DNA of 64,000 bases. Origin: Chitinolyticbacter meiyuanensis. Lineage in GTDB: Bacteria > Pseudomonadota > Gammaproteobacteria > Burkholderiales > Chitinibacteraceae. The position numbers were made by a program, and so were the translations under genes. Below the pieces are notes generated by a model. That model did not search any database. It saw only the letters and a list, made by a program, of their open reading frames with translations, and was not told the origin of the DNA. Within the stretch, counting starts at the first letter, position 1. The number at the start of each line of letters is the position of its first letter. Shown here piece by piece: positions 42,494-50,067 of this stretch. The stretch spans positions 531,513 to 595,512 of the forward strand of contig NZ_CP041335.1 in NCBI RefSeq assembly GCF_008033135.1. The letters are read 5' to 3'.

Positions 42494-42841
42494 ATGTCCA
42501 TCACCCGCATCAACCCCACCCCCCGTTGGTCCGACGCGACCGTGTTCCAGAACGTCATTCATTTTGTTGAAGTGCCGAACGACGTGAACACCGACATGGC
42601 CGATCAGGTGCGGCAGGTGCTGGCGCAGGCCGAGGCCACCTTGCAGCTGGCGGGCAGCGACAAGTCGCGGCTGTTGATGGCGACGATCTACGTCACCGAT
42701 GCGGCTGACGTGCCGGCGCTGAATGCCGCGTGGGAGGCCTGGCTGCCGGCGGGAGCGGCGCCGTCGCGTGCCTGCATCAAGGTGGAGCTGCTCAATCCGG
42801 CCATGAAGGTGGAGATCGCCTTCGTCGCAGCGCGCGCCTGA
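42494..42841 (+). CDS. RidA family protein
   Basis: A 115-residue Rid/YjgF protein. The order fits the family: FQNVIHFVEVPNDVNTDMAD, QVRQVLAQAEATLQLAGSDKS, LLMATIYVTDAADVPALNAAW and APSRACIKVELLNPAMKVEIA. The residue aligned with the catalytic arginine (PSRACIKVE) is kept, which favours enamine/imine deaminase activity. It starts a tight cluster: its TGA overlaps the ATG of the next gene by one base (TGATG). Confidence 0.87.
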   Translation: MSITRINPTPRWSDATVFQNVIHFVEVPNDVNTDMADQVRQVLAQAEATLQLAGSDKSRLLMATIYVTDAADVPALNAAWEAWLPAGAAPSRACIKVELLNPAMKVEIAFVAARA

Positions 42842-43440
42842 TGCGTACCCTGGTGCTGTTTCCCACGGCGATGGAAGCCGCGGGATTCGCCTATCCGGGC
42901 GTCGAGGCGATGGTTAGTGGCGTGGGCCTGGCTGCCACCGCAGTGACGACGACGCGGTTGATCCACACGCACAATGTGGATTTGCTGATCCTCGCCGGGA
43001 TTGCCGGCGTTTACCCGGATTCGCGGTTCGAGGTGGGCGACGTGGTGCTGGTGGCGAGCGAGACCGATGCCGATCTGGGCTTCTTTCATCGCGGCGGTTT
43101 CAGCCACCTGTCGCAGATCGACCTGGGCATGGATATCGCGGTGCCGCCGCGCTATGACTGCCCTTACCTTCCGGAAGAGCCACCATTGTCGCTGGCGCAC
43201 AGCAACACGCTGAACGCCGCGCTGGCGCCGCATGCTGCACTCGCTGGCATTGATATCGAGAACATGGAAGGCGCTGCTTTTTTTCACGCTTGCCTCGAAG
43301 GCGATCAGCGCTTTCTGGAGGTGCGCGCCATTTCGAACGAGGCGGTGATCGATCATCTGCCGTGGGATTTCGCTGGTTCGATTGTCAGCCTGCACCGGGG
43401 GCTCACGGTGCTGCTGGATGCGCTCGAGGTCGGCTCATGA
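42841..43440 (+). CDS. Nucleosidase/phosphorylase family protein, futalosine hydrolase-like
   Basis: A 199-residue member of the PNP/MTA nucleosidase superfamily. LLILAGIAGVYPDSRFEVGDVV is the first glycine loop, DIENMEGAAFFHACL holds the ribose-binding Met-Glu, and RAISNEAVIDHLPWD is the C-terminal motif. The SN in place of SD recalls futalosine hydrolase MqnB. No other menaquinone genes are here, and this lineage is expected to use ubiquinone, so a different nucleoside may be the substrate. Coupled to RidA upstream and to the zinc-ribbon gene downstream (ATGA overlap). Confidence 0.8.
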   Translation: MRTLVLFPTAMEAAGFAYPGVEAMVSGVGLAATAVTTTRLIHTHNVDLLILAGIAGVYPDSRFEVGDVVLVASETDADLGFFHRGGFSHLSQIDLGMDIAVPPRYDCPYLPEEPPLSLAHSNTLNAALAPHAALAGIDIENMEGAAFFHACLEGDQRFLEVRAISNEAVIDHLPWDFAGSIVSLHRGLTVLLDALEVGS

Positions 43441-43718
43441 GTACCGGCGCAATGGTGCGCTGCAAGCATTGCGGCGGTATCTGTGACTGGTCGGCGACCC
43501 GTCACAAAGAGTTTTCGCGGGCCCGGCAATTCGCCGTATTTGCCGCGGCCCTGGCGCTGGTCGGGGTGGCGTTGCAGCTATCCGGTGTCGCCATCTGGCC
43601 GTGGTGGCTGTATGGCAGTGCGCTGTTCGTCGCTTCCCAGTCCGTGTTGAAGTGGTTCAACGGTTGCTGGCGCGTTTGTCGGGTTTGCCACCAGGGGCAG
43701 CGCGGCTTTCGCAACTGA
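43437..43718 (+). CDS. Small zinc-ribbon membrane protein
   Basis: A 93-residue protein. Cys pairs at both ends (RCKHCGGIC near residues 8-16; CWRVCRVCH near the C-terminus) would form one zinc ribbon, with two hydrophobic helices between them (FAVFAAALALVGVAL and IWPWWLYGSALFVA). Both ends should therefore lie on the same side of the membrane. Function unknown. ATG at 43437 overlaps the nucleosidase stop by four bases, the third gene of the coupled trio. Confidence 0.7.
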   Translation: MSTGAMVRCKHCGGICDWSATRHKEFSRARQFAVFAAALALVGVALQLSGVAIWPWWLYGSALFVASQSVLKWFNGCWRVCRVCHQGQRGFRN

Positions 43719-43773
43719 CGGCACAGCGTGCGCTGGCGCGCTACGCTGGGATGACTCACGTTGGGAGCTTGCC

Positions 43774-44178
43774 ATGTTCGTGATCGAAGCCGATGCCCAT
43801 CATGCCTTGCTCAAGGTGACGTTGCGCGACGTGGCCGACCACGATGAGCTGGCGCGGCTGCTGATGGGTATCGAAACCACCCGCCCCCATTTCCCCCATG
43901 GGTATCGCTTGTGGCTGGTCATCGCGGGCCAAGTCCGCCCACTGCAGGACGTGCCGGGCCGACAGTTCGATGTGCGTACGGCCGAACGCCATGCCCCACC
44001 ATTGCGGCAGGTGGTGATCGAGCTGGCACCGGGTGATCGCCATGCGCGCGACGTGGCGTCGCAACTGGCGGATTTCTACCGCGCGCTGCCGGTGCCCGTG
44101 GCCCTGGTGCTGGATGCCAATGAAGCCCGCGACGCGCTGGCGTGGTCCGGCGCGTTGCCTGTTGGCGGAATTGCCTGA
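43774..44178 (+). CDS. Conserved hypothetical protein, alpha/beta
   Basis: A 134-residue soluble protein. It reads as alternating strands and helices: FVIEADAHHALLKVTLRD, DHDELARLLMGIETTRP, YRLWLVIAGQVRPLQD, LRQVVIELAPGDRHARDVAS, PVALVLDANEARDALAW. The order resembles a STAS/SpoIIAA-like fold, but I see no diagnostic motif. A GGGAG site lies 8 bases before the ATG. It follows the zinc-ribbon gene by 55 bases. Confidence 0.6.
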   Translation: MFVIEADAHHALLKVTLRDVADHDELARLLMGIETTRPHFPHGYRLWLVIAGQVRPLQDVPGRQFDVRTAERHAPPLRQVVIELAPGDRHARDVASQLADFYRALPVPVALVLDANEARDALAWSGALPVGGIA

Positions 44179-44339
44179 GCGGCGGGTTCAGTACGGCTCG
44201 TCACGGCGCGGCCCCCAGTTAGCTTGCCAGGATAGGCGTTCACCAGGTTTCCTGGCGCCCGCTCCGTCGAGTGGACGCAGACGTGGCAAAGGCAAGGAAG
44301 GCGCTCCGCTCGCGACAGGCCGTGTTTATTGCAAGCCGC

Positions 44340-45350
44340 TCAGCTACGGTCGGCCAACGCCGCCTTCAGCGCTTCCGGCAATTCGGTCAGGATCAGCATC
44401 TGGCGTTCGCGGTCGTAGATCACTGCGCCGGATCTGAGGCTGGCGCGGTCGAATTCGATCTTCCAGTGTTCGCCGTTGGCGGCGAAGCGGCGCAGCGGCT
44501 TGATGGCGCGGCGGTCGGGGACGAAGCCGTCGGCGAGCTCCAGCGCCTCGTCGTCCAGCGCCCGGCTCAGCCGCTCGGGCGCATCCGGATACGCGCGGCG
44601 TACCAGTTCGTCGAGTGCCAGCGGCGCGTGCTCGTCACCGCGTTCATCCAGGTACTGGTGGGCGCGCTCGAACAGTGCATCGCGCTCGGGCTGGGCCAAG
44701 GCTTCGGCCTCGGCGAACTGGGTGAGGCCCTGCACCAGCTTCTGTGTTTCCTTCAGCGCCAGGCGCACGTCGTTGCAGCCGAGGAACAGCTTGAAGTAGT
44801 TGGCCACGTCGCCCCGGCCCTTGAGGAAGCTGATGTAGCGCTCGGCGCCGGCGGAGAGGGCGGTCAGGTCGATGCGCCCGGCCACGCGCAGGTTATCGAG
44901 ATCGAGCTGTGGGCTGTCCACCAGCTCGAAATCGCCGGTGATCGCCATGCCGACCACTTCGGTGACGAGGGCGACCAGCAGGCAATCGGCGCCACCATCG
45001 GCTATGCGGGCAATCAACACGTAGCCACCGCTCGCGAGCTGTTCCTCACCGGCACGCTGTTGCAGGTGCTGCATCATCAAGCGGGAGAGGTCGAGGAAAT
45101 CGATGCTGTGATCGTAGGCGTACTGGCGCACGAAGCGCGGCATCGGGAAGTTGTCCTCGTCCTCCTCGAAGCGGCCGTAGCCTTTGCCGAAACGGCCGGC
45201 GTAGCGCTGGCACAGGTGTTCGATCAGGCGCTGGGCCGCACCATTCACTGGCATTTCGCCGGCGCGCAGCGCGATCGTGGCCTCGCCGTGTGGCGATTTC
45301 AGCAACTGGTGGACGACGAGATGGCGAACGGTGGGTGGCGTGGCGGTCAT
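44340..45350 (-). CDS. yejK: Nucleoid-associated protein YejK/NdpA
   Basis: A 336-residue member of the NdpA family. The N-terminus VRHLVVHQLLKSPHGEA and the central RYISFLKGRGDVANYFKLFLGC are the best-known family blocks; QKLVQGLTQFAEAE and GFVPDRRAIKPLRRF follow. Members bind the nucleoid and include the 37-kDa nucleoid protein of Pseudomonas and E. coli. Full length. Downstream of creD on the same strand with a hairpin in the gap. Confidence 0.9.
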   Translation of the reverse strand: MTATPPTVRHLVVHQLLKSPHGEATIALRAGEMPVNGAAQRLIEHLCQRYAGRFGKGYGRFEEDEDNFPMPRFVRQYAYDHSIDFLDLSRLMMQHLQQRAGEEQLASGGYVLIARIADGGADCLLVALVTEVVGMAITGDFELVDSPQLDLDNLRVAGRIDLTALSAGAERYISFLKGRGDVANYFKLFLGCNDVRLALKETQKLVQGLTQFAEAEALAQPERDALFERAHQYLDERGDEHAPLALDELVRRAYPDAPERLSRALDDEALELADGFVPDRRAIKPLRRFAANGEHWKIEFDRASLRSGAVIYDRERQMLILTELPEALKAALADRS

Positions 45351-45380
45351 GGTGGATCCTGGATACTGGCCGCTATTTTC

Positions 45381-45414
45381 CCATGCCGGGCACCCGCTGG
45401 GGCGCCCGGCATGG
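45381..45414. other. Long hairpin between creD and yejK
   Basis: CCATGCCGGGC (45381-45391) pairs perfectly with GCCCGGCATGG (45404-45414) around a 12-base loop. On the minus strand it lies five bases after the creD stop, but no T tract follows, so it may stabilise the mRNA end or terminate weakly. Confidence 0.5.
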
Positions 45415-45418
45415 TGGT

Positions 45419-46816
45419 TCAGTTTTCCTCGGCCAACGGTTGTGCCACCGGTGGTGCGGCGCTGCGGGTCAGCGCGTACCAGTCCACATGCCGCGTCAGC
45501 ACCATCACCACCGCGAGCAGGGCGAAGAGGGCGATGCTGCCCATCAGGAGCGCCATGTCCTCCGACTGCAGGATGCCGAACAACAGGCCGTAGAGCCCTG
45601 CCAGCAATCCGGCGAAGCCGCTACCTGCGCGCCAACCGCCCAGCACATGGCAGCCGTAGTAACCGAGCAGCAGCGTGGAGGCGGCGGCGGCGATCCAGTA
45701 GGCGGCCCAGAAGGCGATGTGTTCGGACAGTGCCAAGGTCAAGAGGAAGAACAGCGCGAGCGCTAGGCCGACGAGGCCGTATTGCACCGGGTGCACCGCC
45801 ACGCGGCGCAGCACTTCCACCGTGAGCACCGCGCCGAAGATCAACAGCAGAAAGAGTTCGCCGTATTTCACCGTGCGCTCGGTCAACAGGTAGCGATCAA
45901 CCGGATCGACCAGCTTCAGCCCCAGCTGCTCGCCCTGGAACAGCGCGCATTGGGCACCCTGGGCCACGCATTGCGCCAGCGCCTGCTCGTTGAAGCCACT
46001 GGCCCAGTCGCTGGTCTGCCATTCCACGGCGAAACCCTTGGCGTCGATGTTGCGGCGCTGTGGCGCGAAACGACCGGCAAAGCTGGGGTGTGGCCAATTG
46101 CCGGACAGCGTGACATTGCTGCTTTTGCCCACCGGTGCGATGGCAAGCTCGCCAGTGCCGGAAAGCTTCAGTTGCAGCCGGAACGGCAGTTTCTGCTCGT
46201 CCTCTGCAAGCGCGACATCGAGCGCCGCGTGCAGGCCGGCGGGCAGCCACGGCATCACCGCGCCGGGCTTGAACGACAGCGGCAGCTCGTTCAGCGAGCC
46301 GGACAGTGCGCCGATGCCGCGTGCATCGCTCACGCCCAGCACCAGCATGGGCTTGCCCCACTGGTAGTCGTAGCGCTTGCCTTCGGCCGCGGCGACTTCC
46401 AGTGTCTTCTTCGCCGGGATGGTGAAGCCGCCGGCGACGCCGCTGTCGGCGTGGTAGAGCCGCGCCTCGTAGATGCCGCGCTGCAGCGCCTCGGTGGCGA
46501 GCGTGGCGTTCACCGTCAGTTGGTCCGGCTGCAGCACGGTCACGGCTTCCTCGCTGCTGGTGGCGTACCACTCCTGGCGTTTCTGGCCGTTCTCGGTGAT
46601 CTCACGTTGTGCCCATTCGGTGCGGCGATAGGGCAGCACCAGCAGGGGGCCGACCAGCGTCTGCGGCCGCGCCGCGTATTCGGCCATCTCATTGCGCACT
46701 TCGGCCGCGCGTTGCTGCCGCTCTCCGGCGAGGCCGCGCACCATCGATAGCGGAATCATCAGCAGCAGGATCAGGAAACCGAGCGCGATCAGTTTCCAGG
46801 CCAGGGGTTTGTTCAT
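45419..46816 (-). CDS. creD: Inner membrane protein CreD
   Basis: A 465-residue CreD-family protein. One N-terminal helix (LIALGFLILLLMIPLSMVRGL) is followed by a large periplasmic domain with the family motif GPLLVLPYRRTEW, then about five C-terminal helices (starting LFLLLIFGAVLTVEVLRR, with HPVQYGLVGLALALFFLLTL). In gamma-proteobacteria CreD belongs to the CreBC regulon and affects envelope integrity and beta-lactam tolerance; no creBC genes are here. ATG at 46816 follows AAGGAGAGAG. Confidence 0.92.
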   Translation of the reverse strand: MNKPLAWKLIALGFLILLLMIPLSMVRGLAGERQQRAAEVRNEMAEYAARPQTLVGPLLVLPYRRTEWAQREITENGQKRQEWYATSSEEAVTVLQPDQLTVNATLATEALQRGIYEARLYHADSGVAGGFTIPAKKTLEVAAAEGKRYDYQWGKPMLVLGVSDARGIGALSGSLNELPLSFKPGAVMPWLPAGLHAALDVALAEDEQKLPFRLQLKLSGTGELAIAPVGKSSNVTLSGNWPHPSFAGRFAPQRRNIDAKGFAVEWQTSDWASGFNEQALAQCVAQGAQCALFQGEQLGLKLVDPVDRYLLTERTVKYGELFLLLIFGAVLTVEVLRRVAVHPVQYGLVGLALALFFLLTLALSEHIAFWAAYWIAAAASTLLLGYYGCHVLGGWRAGSGFAGLLAGLYGLLFGILQSEDMALLMGSIALFALLAVVMVLTRHVDWYALTRSAAPPVAQPLAEEN

Positions 46817-46979
46817 TGCTCTCTCCTTGTGTAGCGCGAGTCGCGCCAGTGCCGGCACCTTAGGGCGCGCATGTCGAGGCTTGATGCGGCTGTGTGGAGA
46901 TTGTGTGGAGATCGCGCGAGAAAGGGCGCGCAGCAAGATCGGTCAGGCTGGCCACTGACAGCCTTGCTACAGTGCCGCC

Positions 46980-47852
46980 ATGAACGATGCGCTGAACCGT
47001 GTACTGGCCGGTATCGAGGCGAGCCTCGATGCGGACGAGTCCGCCTGGCCCGACCTGGTGGCGCTGGCGCACCTGGCCGGTTGCTCGCCCTGGCATTTCC
47101 ACCGCCAGTTCGCCGCCGCATATGGTGTGGCACCGGGCCGTTACCTGCAGCTGCTACGGCTCAAGCGTGCGGCCTGGCGGCTGGCCTTTCGCAACGACAG
47201 CGTGATCCGCATCGCGCTCGATTGCGGCTATGGCAGCCCGGAAGCATTTGCCCGGGCGTTTCGCACGGCATGTGGGCAGAGCCCCAGCGCATTTCGTCGC
47301 CGGCCCGATTGGCCGGCTTGGCAGCAGGCCTTTGCCGCCACGCGGGCGGCCCGGAGCAGCAGCATGCAGATCACACCCCACGCAGACCAGGTCCGCATCG
47401 TCGATTTTCCCGCTACGCCGGTGGCGGTGCTGGCGTATCGTGGCGATCCGGCAGGGCTGGCGGACAGCATTCGCGCCTTCATCGGCTGGCGGCGCAGCGT
47501 TGGCCTGCCGCCGGCGAAGAGCGCCACCTACAACGTGTTGCGCAGCGGCCCACCCGGCGAGGTGGCGCCGGCCGAGTTCGCCATCGACCTGTGTGCCGTC
47601 ACCGCCGCGCCCATTGCGCCCAATCCGGCTGGTGTGGCGGCGGGGTTGATCCCGGCAGGGCGCTGCGCGGTGCTACGGCACGTCGGTTCCGACGACGCAC
47701 TCGAAGCACTGGCGCGCTGGCTGTATCTGCAATGGCTGCCGGCCAGCGGCGAAGCACTGCGCGATTTCCCGCTGTTCGTAGAGCGGGTGCGCTTCTTCCC
47801 GGACGTGCCGGAGCGCGAGGCAGTGATCGACCTCTTTCTGCCACTGGCCTAG
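46980..47852 (+). CDS. AraC-family regulator with GyrI-like domain
   Basis: A 290-residue protein. The N-terminal AraC HTH pair (LAHLAGCSPWHFHRQFAAAY; DCGYGSPEAFARAFRTACGQ) is followed by a GyrI-like ligand domain from about residue 130 (VRIVDFPATPVAVLAYRG ... GLIPAGRCAVLRHVGSDD). This order, HTH first, is that of Rob/SoxS-like regulators with effector domains, often sensing small toxic ligands. Target unknown. Ends overlap the convergent MBL gene by four bases. Confidence 0.88.
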   Translation: MNDALNRVLAGIEASLDADESAWPDLVALAHLAGCSPWHFHRQFAAAYGVAPGRYLQLLRLKRAAWRLAFRNDSVIRIALDCGYGSPEAFARAFRTACGQSPSAFRRRPDWPAWQQAFAATRAARSSSMQITPHADQVRIVDFPATPVAVLAYRGDPAGLADSIRAFIGWRRSVGLPPAKSATYNVLRSGPPGEVAPAEFAIDLCAVTAAPIAPNPAGVAAGLIPAGRCAVLRHVGSDDALEALARWLYLQWLPASGEALRDFPLFVERVRFFPDVPEREAVIDLFLPLA

Positions 47853-48628
47853 GCCCGCGTGAAGGTCAGCGCCTCACCGTCCTCCGGCACCTGCAATCGG
47901 GACGACAGCCCGAGTTGTTCGGCGCGCTGCCGCAGCGTGGCGCGGCGCACCGGGCAGTGGTCGAGCGCTTCCAGGTGGTTGGCGATGAACACGCCGCTGC
48001 CGAGTTGCGCCAGCGCCAGCACCTGTTCGTCGTCCATGATCAGCTCGGCACCGAAATCCATGCTGGCGCCGCCGGCCGGCACGACGCTTACGTCCGGCCG
48101 CCGCTCGGTGATGCAGCGGCGCACGTCAATGGTGAGTACGGTGTCGCCGGCGATGTAGACGCTGGGCGCATCCGCCTGCTCGATGTGGTAGCCGTAGCCA
48201 TGCATCATGAAGCGGCCGATCCAGCCCTCGCCGTGGCGGCAGGGTATCGGCGTGATGATGCCGTTGCGGAATGGCGTTGATCCCGCAGCATTGAGCGGCT
48301 GCACGTCGAGGCCGCGCCGGCGCAGGAAATCGGCATCGCCCGGCATGCACAGTACCGGCACGTCGCGCTCGCGCAGCCAGCGCGTACCGGCCCGGTCGAG
48401 GTGGTCGACATGGCCCTTGCGGCAATGGGTGATCAGCGCATGGGTGATGCCGGCCAGATGATCTGCCGTGCCCGCTGGCAGCGGCACGATGGGGTTGCGG
48501 CGACGCTGACCGGTGAGCCACTTGAATGGCGGGATCGCGCCCTGGTCGGCCAGCATCGGGTCGACGAGGATGCGGCAATCGTCATAGGCCACGACGATGG
48601 TGGCATTGCGCAGCTGGGTGATCTGCAT
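47849..48628 (-). CDS. MBL-fold hydrolase, UlaG-like
   Basis: A 259-residue metallo-beta-lactamase-fold protein. MQITQLRNATIVVAYDDCRI begins the fold. The usual HxHxDH reads KGHVDH within THCRKGHVDHLD, so the first ligand is not in its normal place; the histidine four residues earlier may substitute. VYIAGDTVLT carries the bridging aspartate and ANHLEALDHC the last histidine. It resembles the UlaG/L-ascorbate-6-phosphate lactonase group. Start ATG at 48628, after CCGGAG. Substrate unknown. Confidence 0.8.
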   Translation of the reverse strand: MQITQLRNATIVVAYDDCRILVDPMLADQGAIPPFKWLTGQRRRNPIVPLPAGTADHLAGITHALITHCRKGHVDHLDRAGTRWLRERDVPVLCMPGDADFLRRRGLDVQPLNAAGSTPFRNGIITPIPCRHGEGWIGRFMMHGYGYHIEQADAPSVYIAGDTVLTIDVRRCITERRPDVSVVPAGGASMDFGAELIMDDEQVLALAQLGSGVFIANHLEALDHCPVRRATLRQRAEQLGLSSRLQVPEDGEALTFTRA

Positions 48629-48715
48629 GGCGGGCTCCGGGGTGGATTCGGCATTGATTGTGGTGCCCACCCTGGCCAGCTACCATGGCCTGATCTGCCA
48701 TATGGATTGCATATC

Positions 48716-49678
48716 GTGCCAACGTTCCAGGTCGGCCTGTTGCTCTATCCCGAATGCATGCCGGCGGGCCTCTTGGCCACCGCGGATCTGCTGCAGGCGG
48801 CCAATCGCCGCAGTGGTCGGAAGCTGTTCGCCTGGCGCTGGCTGGGCTTGCATCCAGGGCCCGTTCGCTGTGCCCACGGCGTCACTTTGCAGGCCGATGC
48901 GCCGCTGGCCGAGGCCGCGTGCGATGCGTTGCTGCTGCCGGGGCTGTGGGCGGAATCGGTCGATGCCGTCGAATCGGCGCTGGCAGGGCAGCAGGCGCTG
49001 ATTGGCGGCATCCATGCACTGCCGCCGACGGTGCGGGTATGGAGCTACTGCACCGGTGTTGCCCTGGTCGCCGAGGCGGGGCGGATCGCGGGGCAGGCGG
49101 CAACGGCCACTTGGTGGATGGCGCCGTGGCTGCAGCAGCGCCATCCAGAGGTGCGCTGGCAATGGGAGCACCACTGCGTGGTCAATCCCGGCAACGCCAC
49201 CGCCTCGGGCGTGCATGGCTATCTGCCCATCGTGTGCGAGCAGCTGGAGCGGCAGCTGCCGGCCGAGCTATGGCGTGACTTGGCGCGAATGATGGTGTTG
49301 CCGCGGCCGCAGCCGGCGGCGCCGGTGTTCCAGTCGCTGGCACTGATCGGCACGGCAGATCCCTGGCTGCGGCGCCTGCGCCTTGCCATCGAAGCCTGCC
49401 CGGCGGCGGAGCTCACCGCGGCACGGCTGGCAGCAGCGCTGGCGGTGTCGCCACGCACGCTGGCGCGCAAGGCCAGCGCGGCCGGGGCTGCAGCAGTGGG
49501 GGACTATGCGCGGCGGGTGAAGCTCAACCAGGTGGCCGAGCAGCTGGCACATACGGCGCTACCCCTGGCACGGATCGCCGAAGTGCTGGGCTTTGCCGAC
49601 GAATCGAGCCTGCGCCGCGCCTTCCGGCAGGTGGCCGGGATGACGCCGGCCGAGTATCGCCGCACCTACCAGCGCTGA
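48716..49678 (+). CDS. GlxA-type AraC regulator with DJ-1/PfpI domain
   Basis: A 320-residue regulator. An N-terminal DJ-1/PfpI-like domain (FQVGLLLYPECMPAGLLATA; VWSYCTGVALVAEAGRI with the nucleophile-elbow Cys) is followed by an AraC HTH (LAAALAVSPRTLARKASAAG; ARIAEVLGFADESSLRRAFR). The start is uncertain: GTG at 48716 begins the strand MPTFQVGLLLYP, and no ATG fits. It is divergent from the MBL gene 87 bases away and may control it. Confidence 0.85.
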   Translation: MPTFQVGLLLYPECMPAGLLATADLLQAANRRSGRKLFAWRWLGLHPGPVRCAHGVTLQADAPLAEAACDALLLPGLWAESVDAVESALAGQQALIGGIHALPPTVRVWSYCTGVALVAEAGRIAGQAATATWWMAPWLQQRHPEVRWQWEHHCVVNPGNATASGVHGYLPIVCEQLERQLPAELWRDLARMMVLPRPQPAAPVFQSLALIGTADPWLRRLRLAIEACPAAELTAARLAAALAVSPRTLARKASAAGAAAVGDYARRVKLNQVAEQLAHTALPLARIAEVLGFADESSLRRAFRQVAGMTPAEYRRTYQR

Positions 49679-49746
49679 ATGCCAGTCAGGGATGCATGGC
49701 AACGCCGTACCGGACGCTGCTCGTCAGCGGTATTCCCGCAGGCTGC

Positions 49747-49965
49747 CTACTCACGCTCTGCGCGTTCCCGTTCCGCTGCCTCGTCCAGCGTCTTCTGGCG
49801 GACATGGGCGGCGCTGCCGAGGGCGGCGGTATAGGCCGTGCGTTGTTCGTCGGTCATCTCGGCCTTGAGGATTTCCAGCTGCTGCGCTGCCTCGTAGGCA
49901 CGCAAGCTGCCGCTTTCCTGAACCTGGGCGATCAACGTGGCGAAGTGCTCGGGCAGTACCGGCAT
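49747..49965 (-). CDS. Small helical hypothetical protein
   Basis: A 72-residue, charged, probably all-helical protein (HFATLIAQVQESGSLRAYEA; LEILKAEMTDEQRTAYTAAL). No known motif. ATG at 49965 follows AGGAAG; longer starts lack a ribosome site. Positioned after, and opposed to, the GlxA-like gene, 103 bases before rlhA's 3' end. Confidence 0.55.
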   Translation of the reverse strand: MPVLPEHFATLIAQVQESGSLRAYEAAQQLEILKAEMTDEQRTAYTAALGSAAHVRQKTLDEAAERERAERE

Positions 49966-50067
49966 GGCGGGCTTCCTGATGCGATGGAGAGCCTCACTAT
50001 ACGCCGCCCTCATTGCGGCGCGATCGTGTAAAAGTCGCACCGCTTCGCCCGGTTGCCGCAGCCGGTT

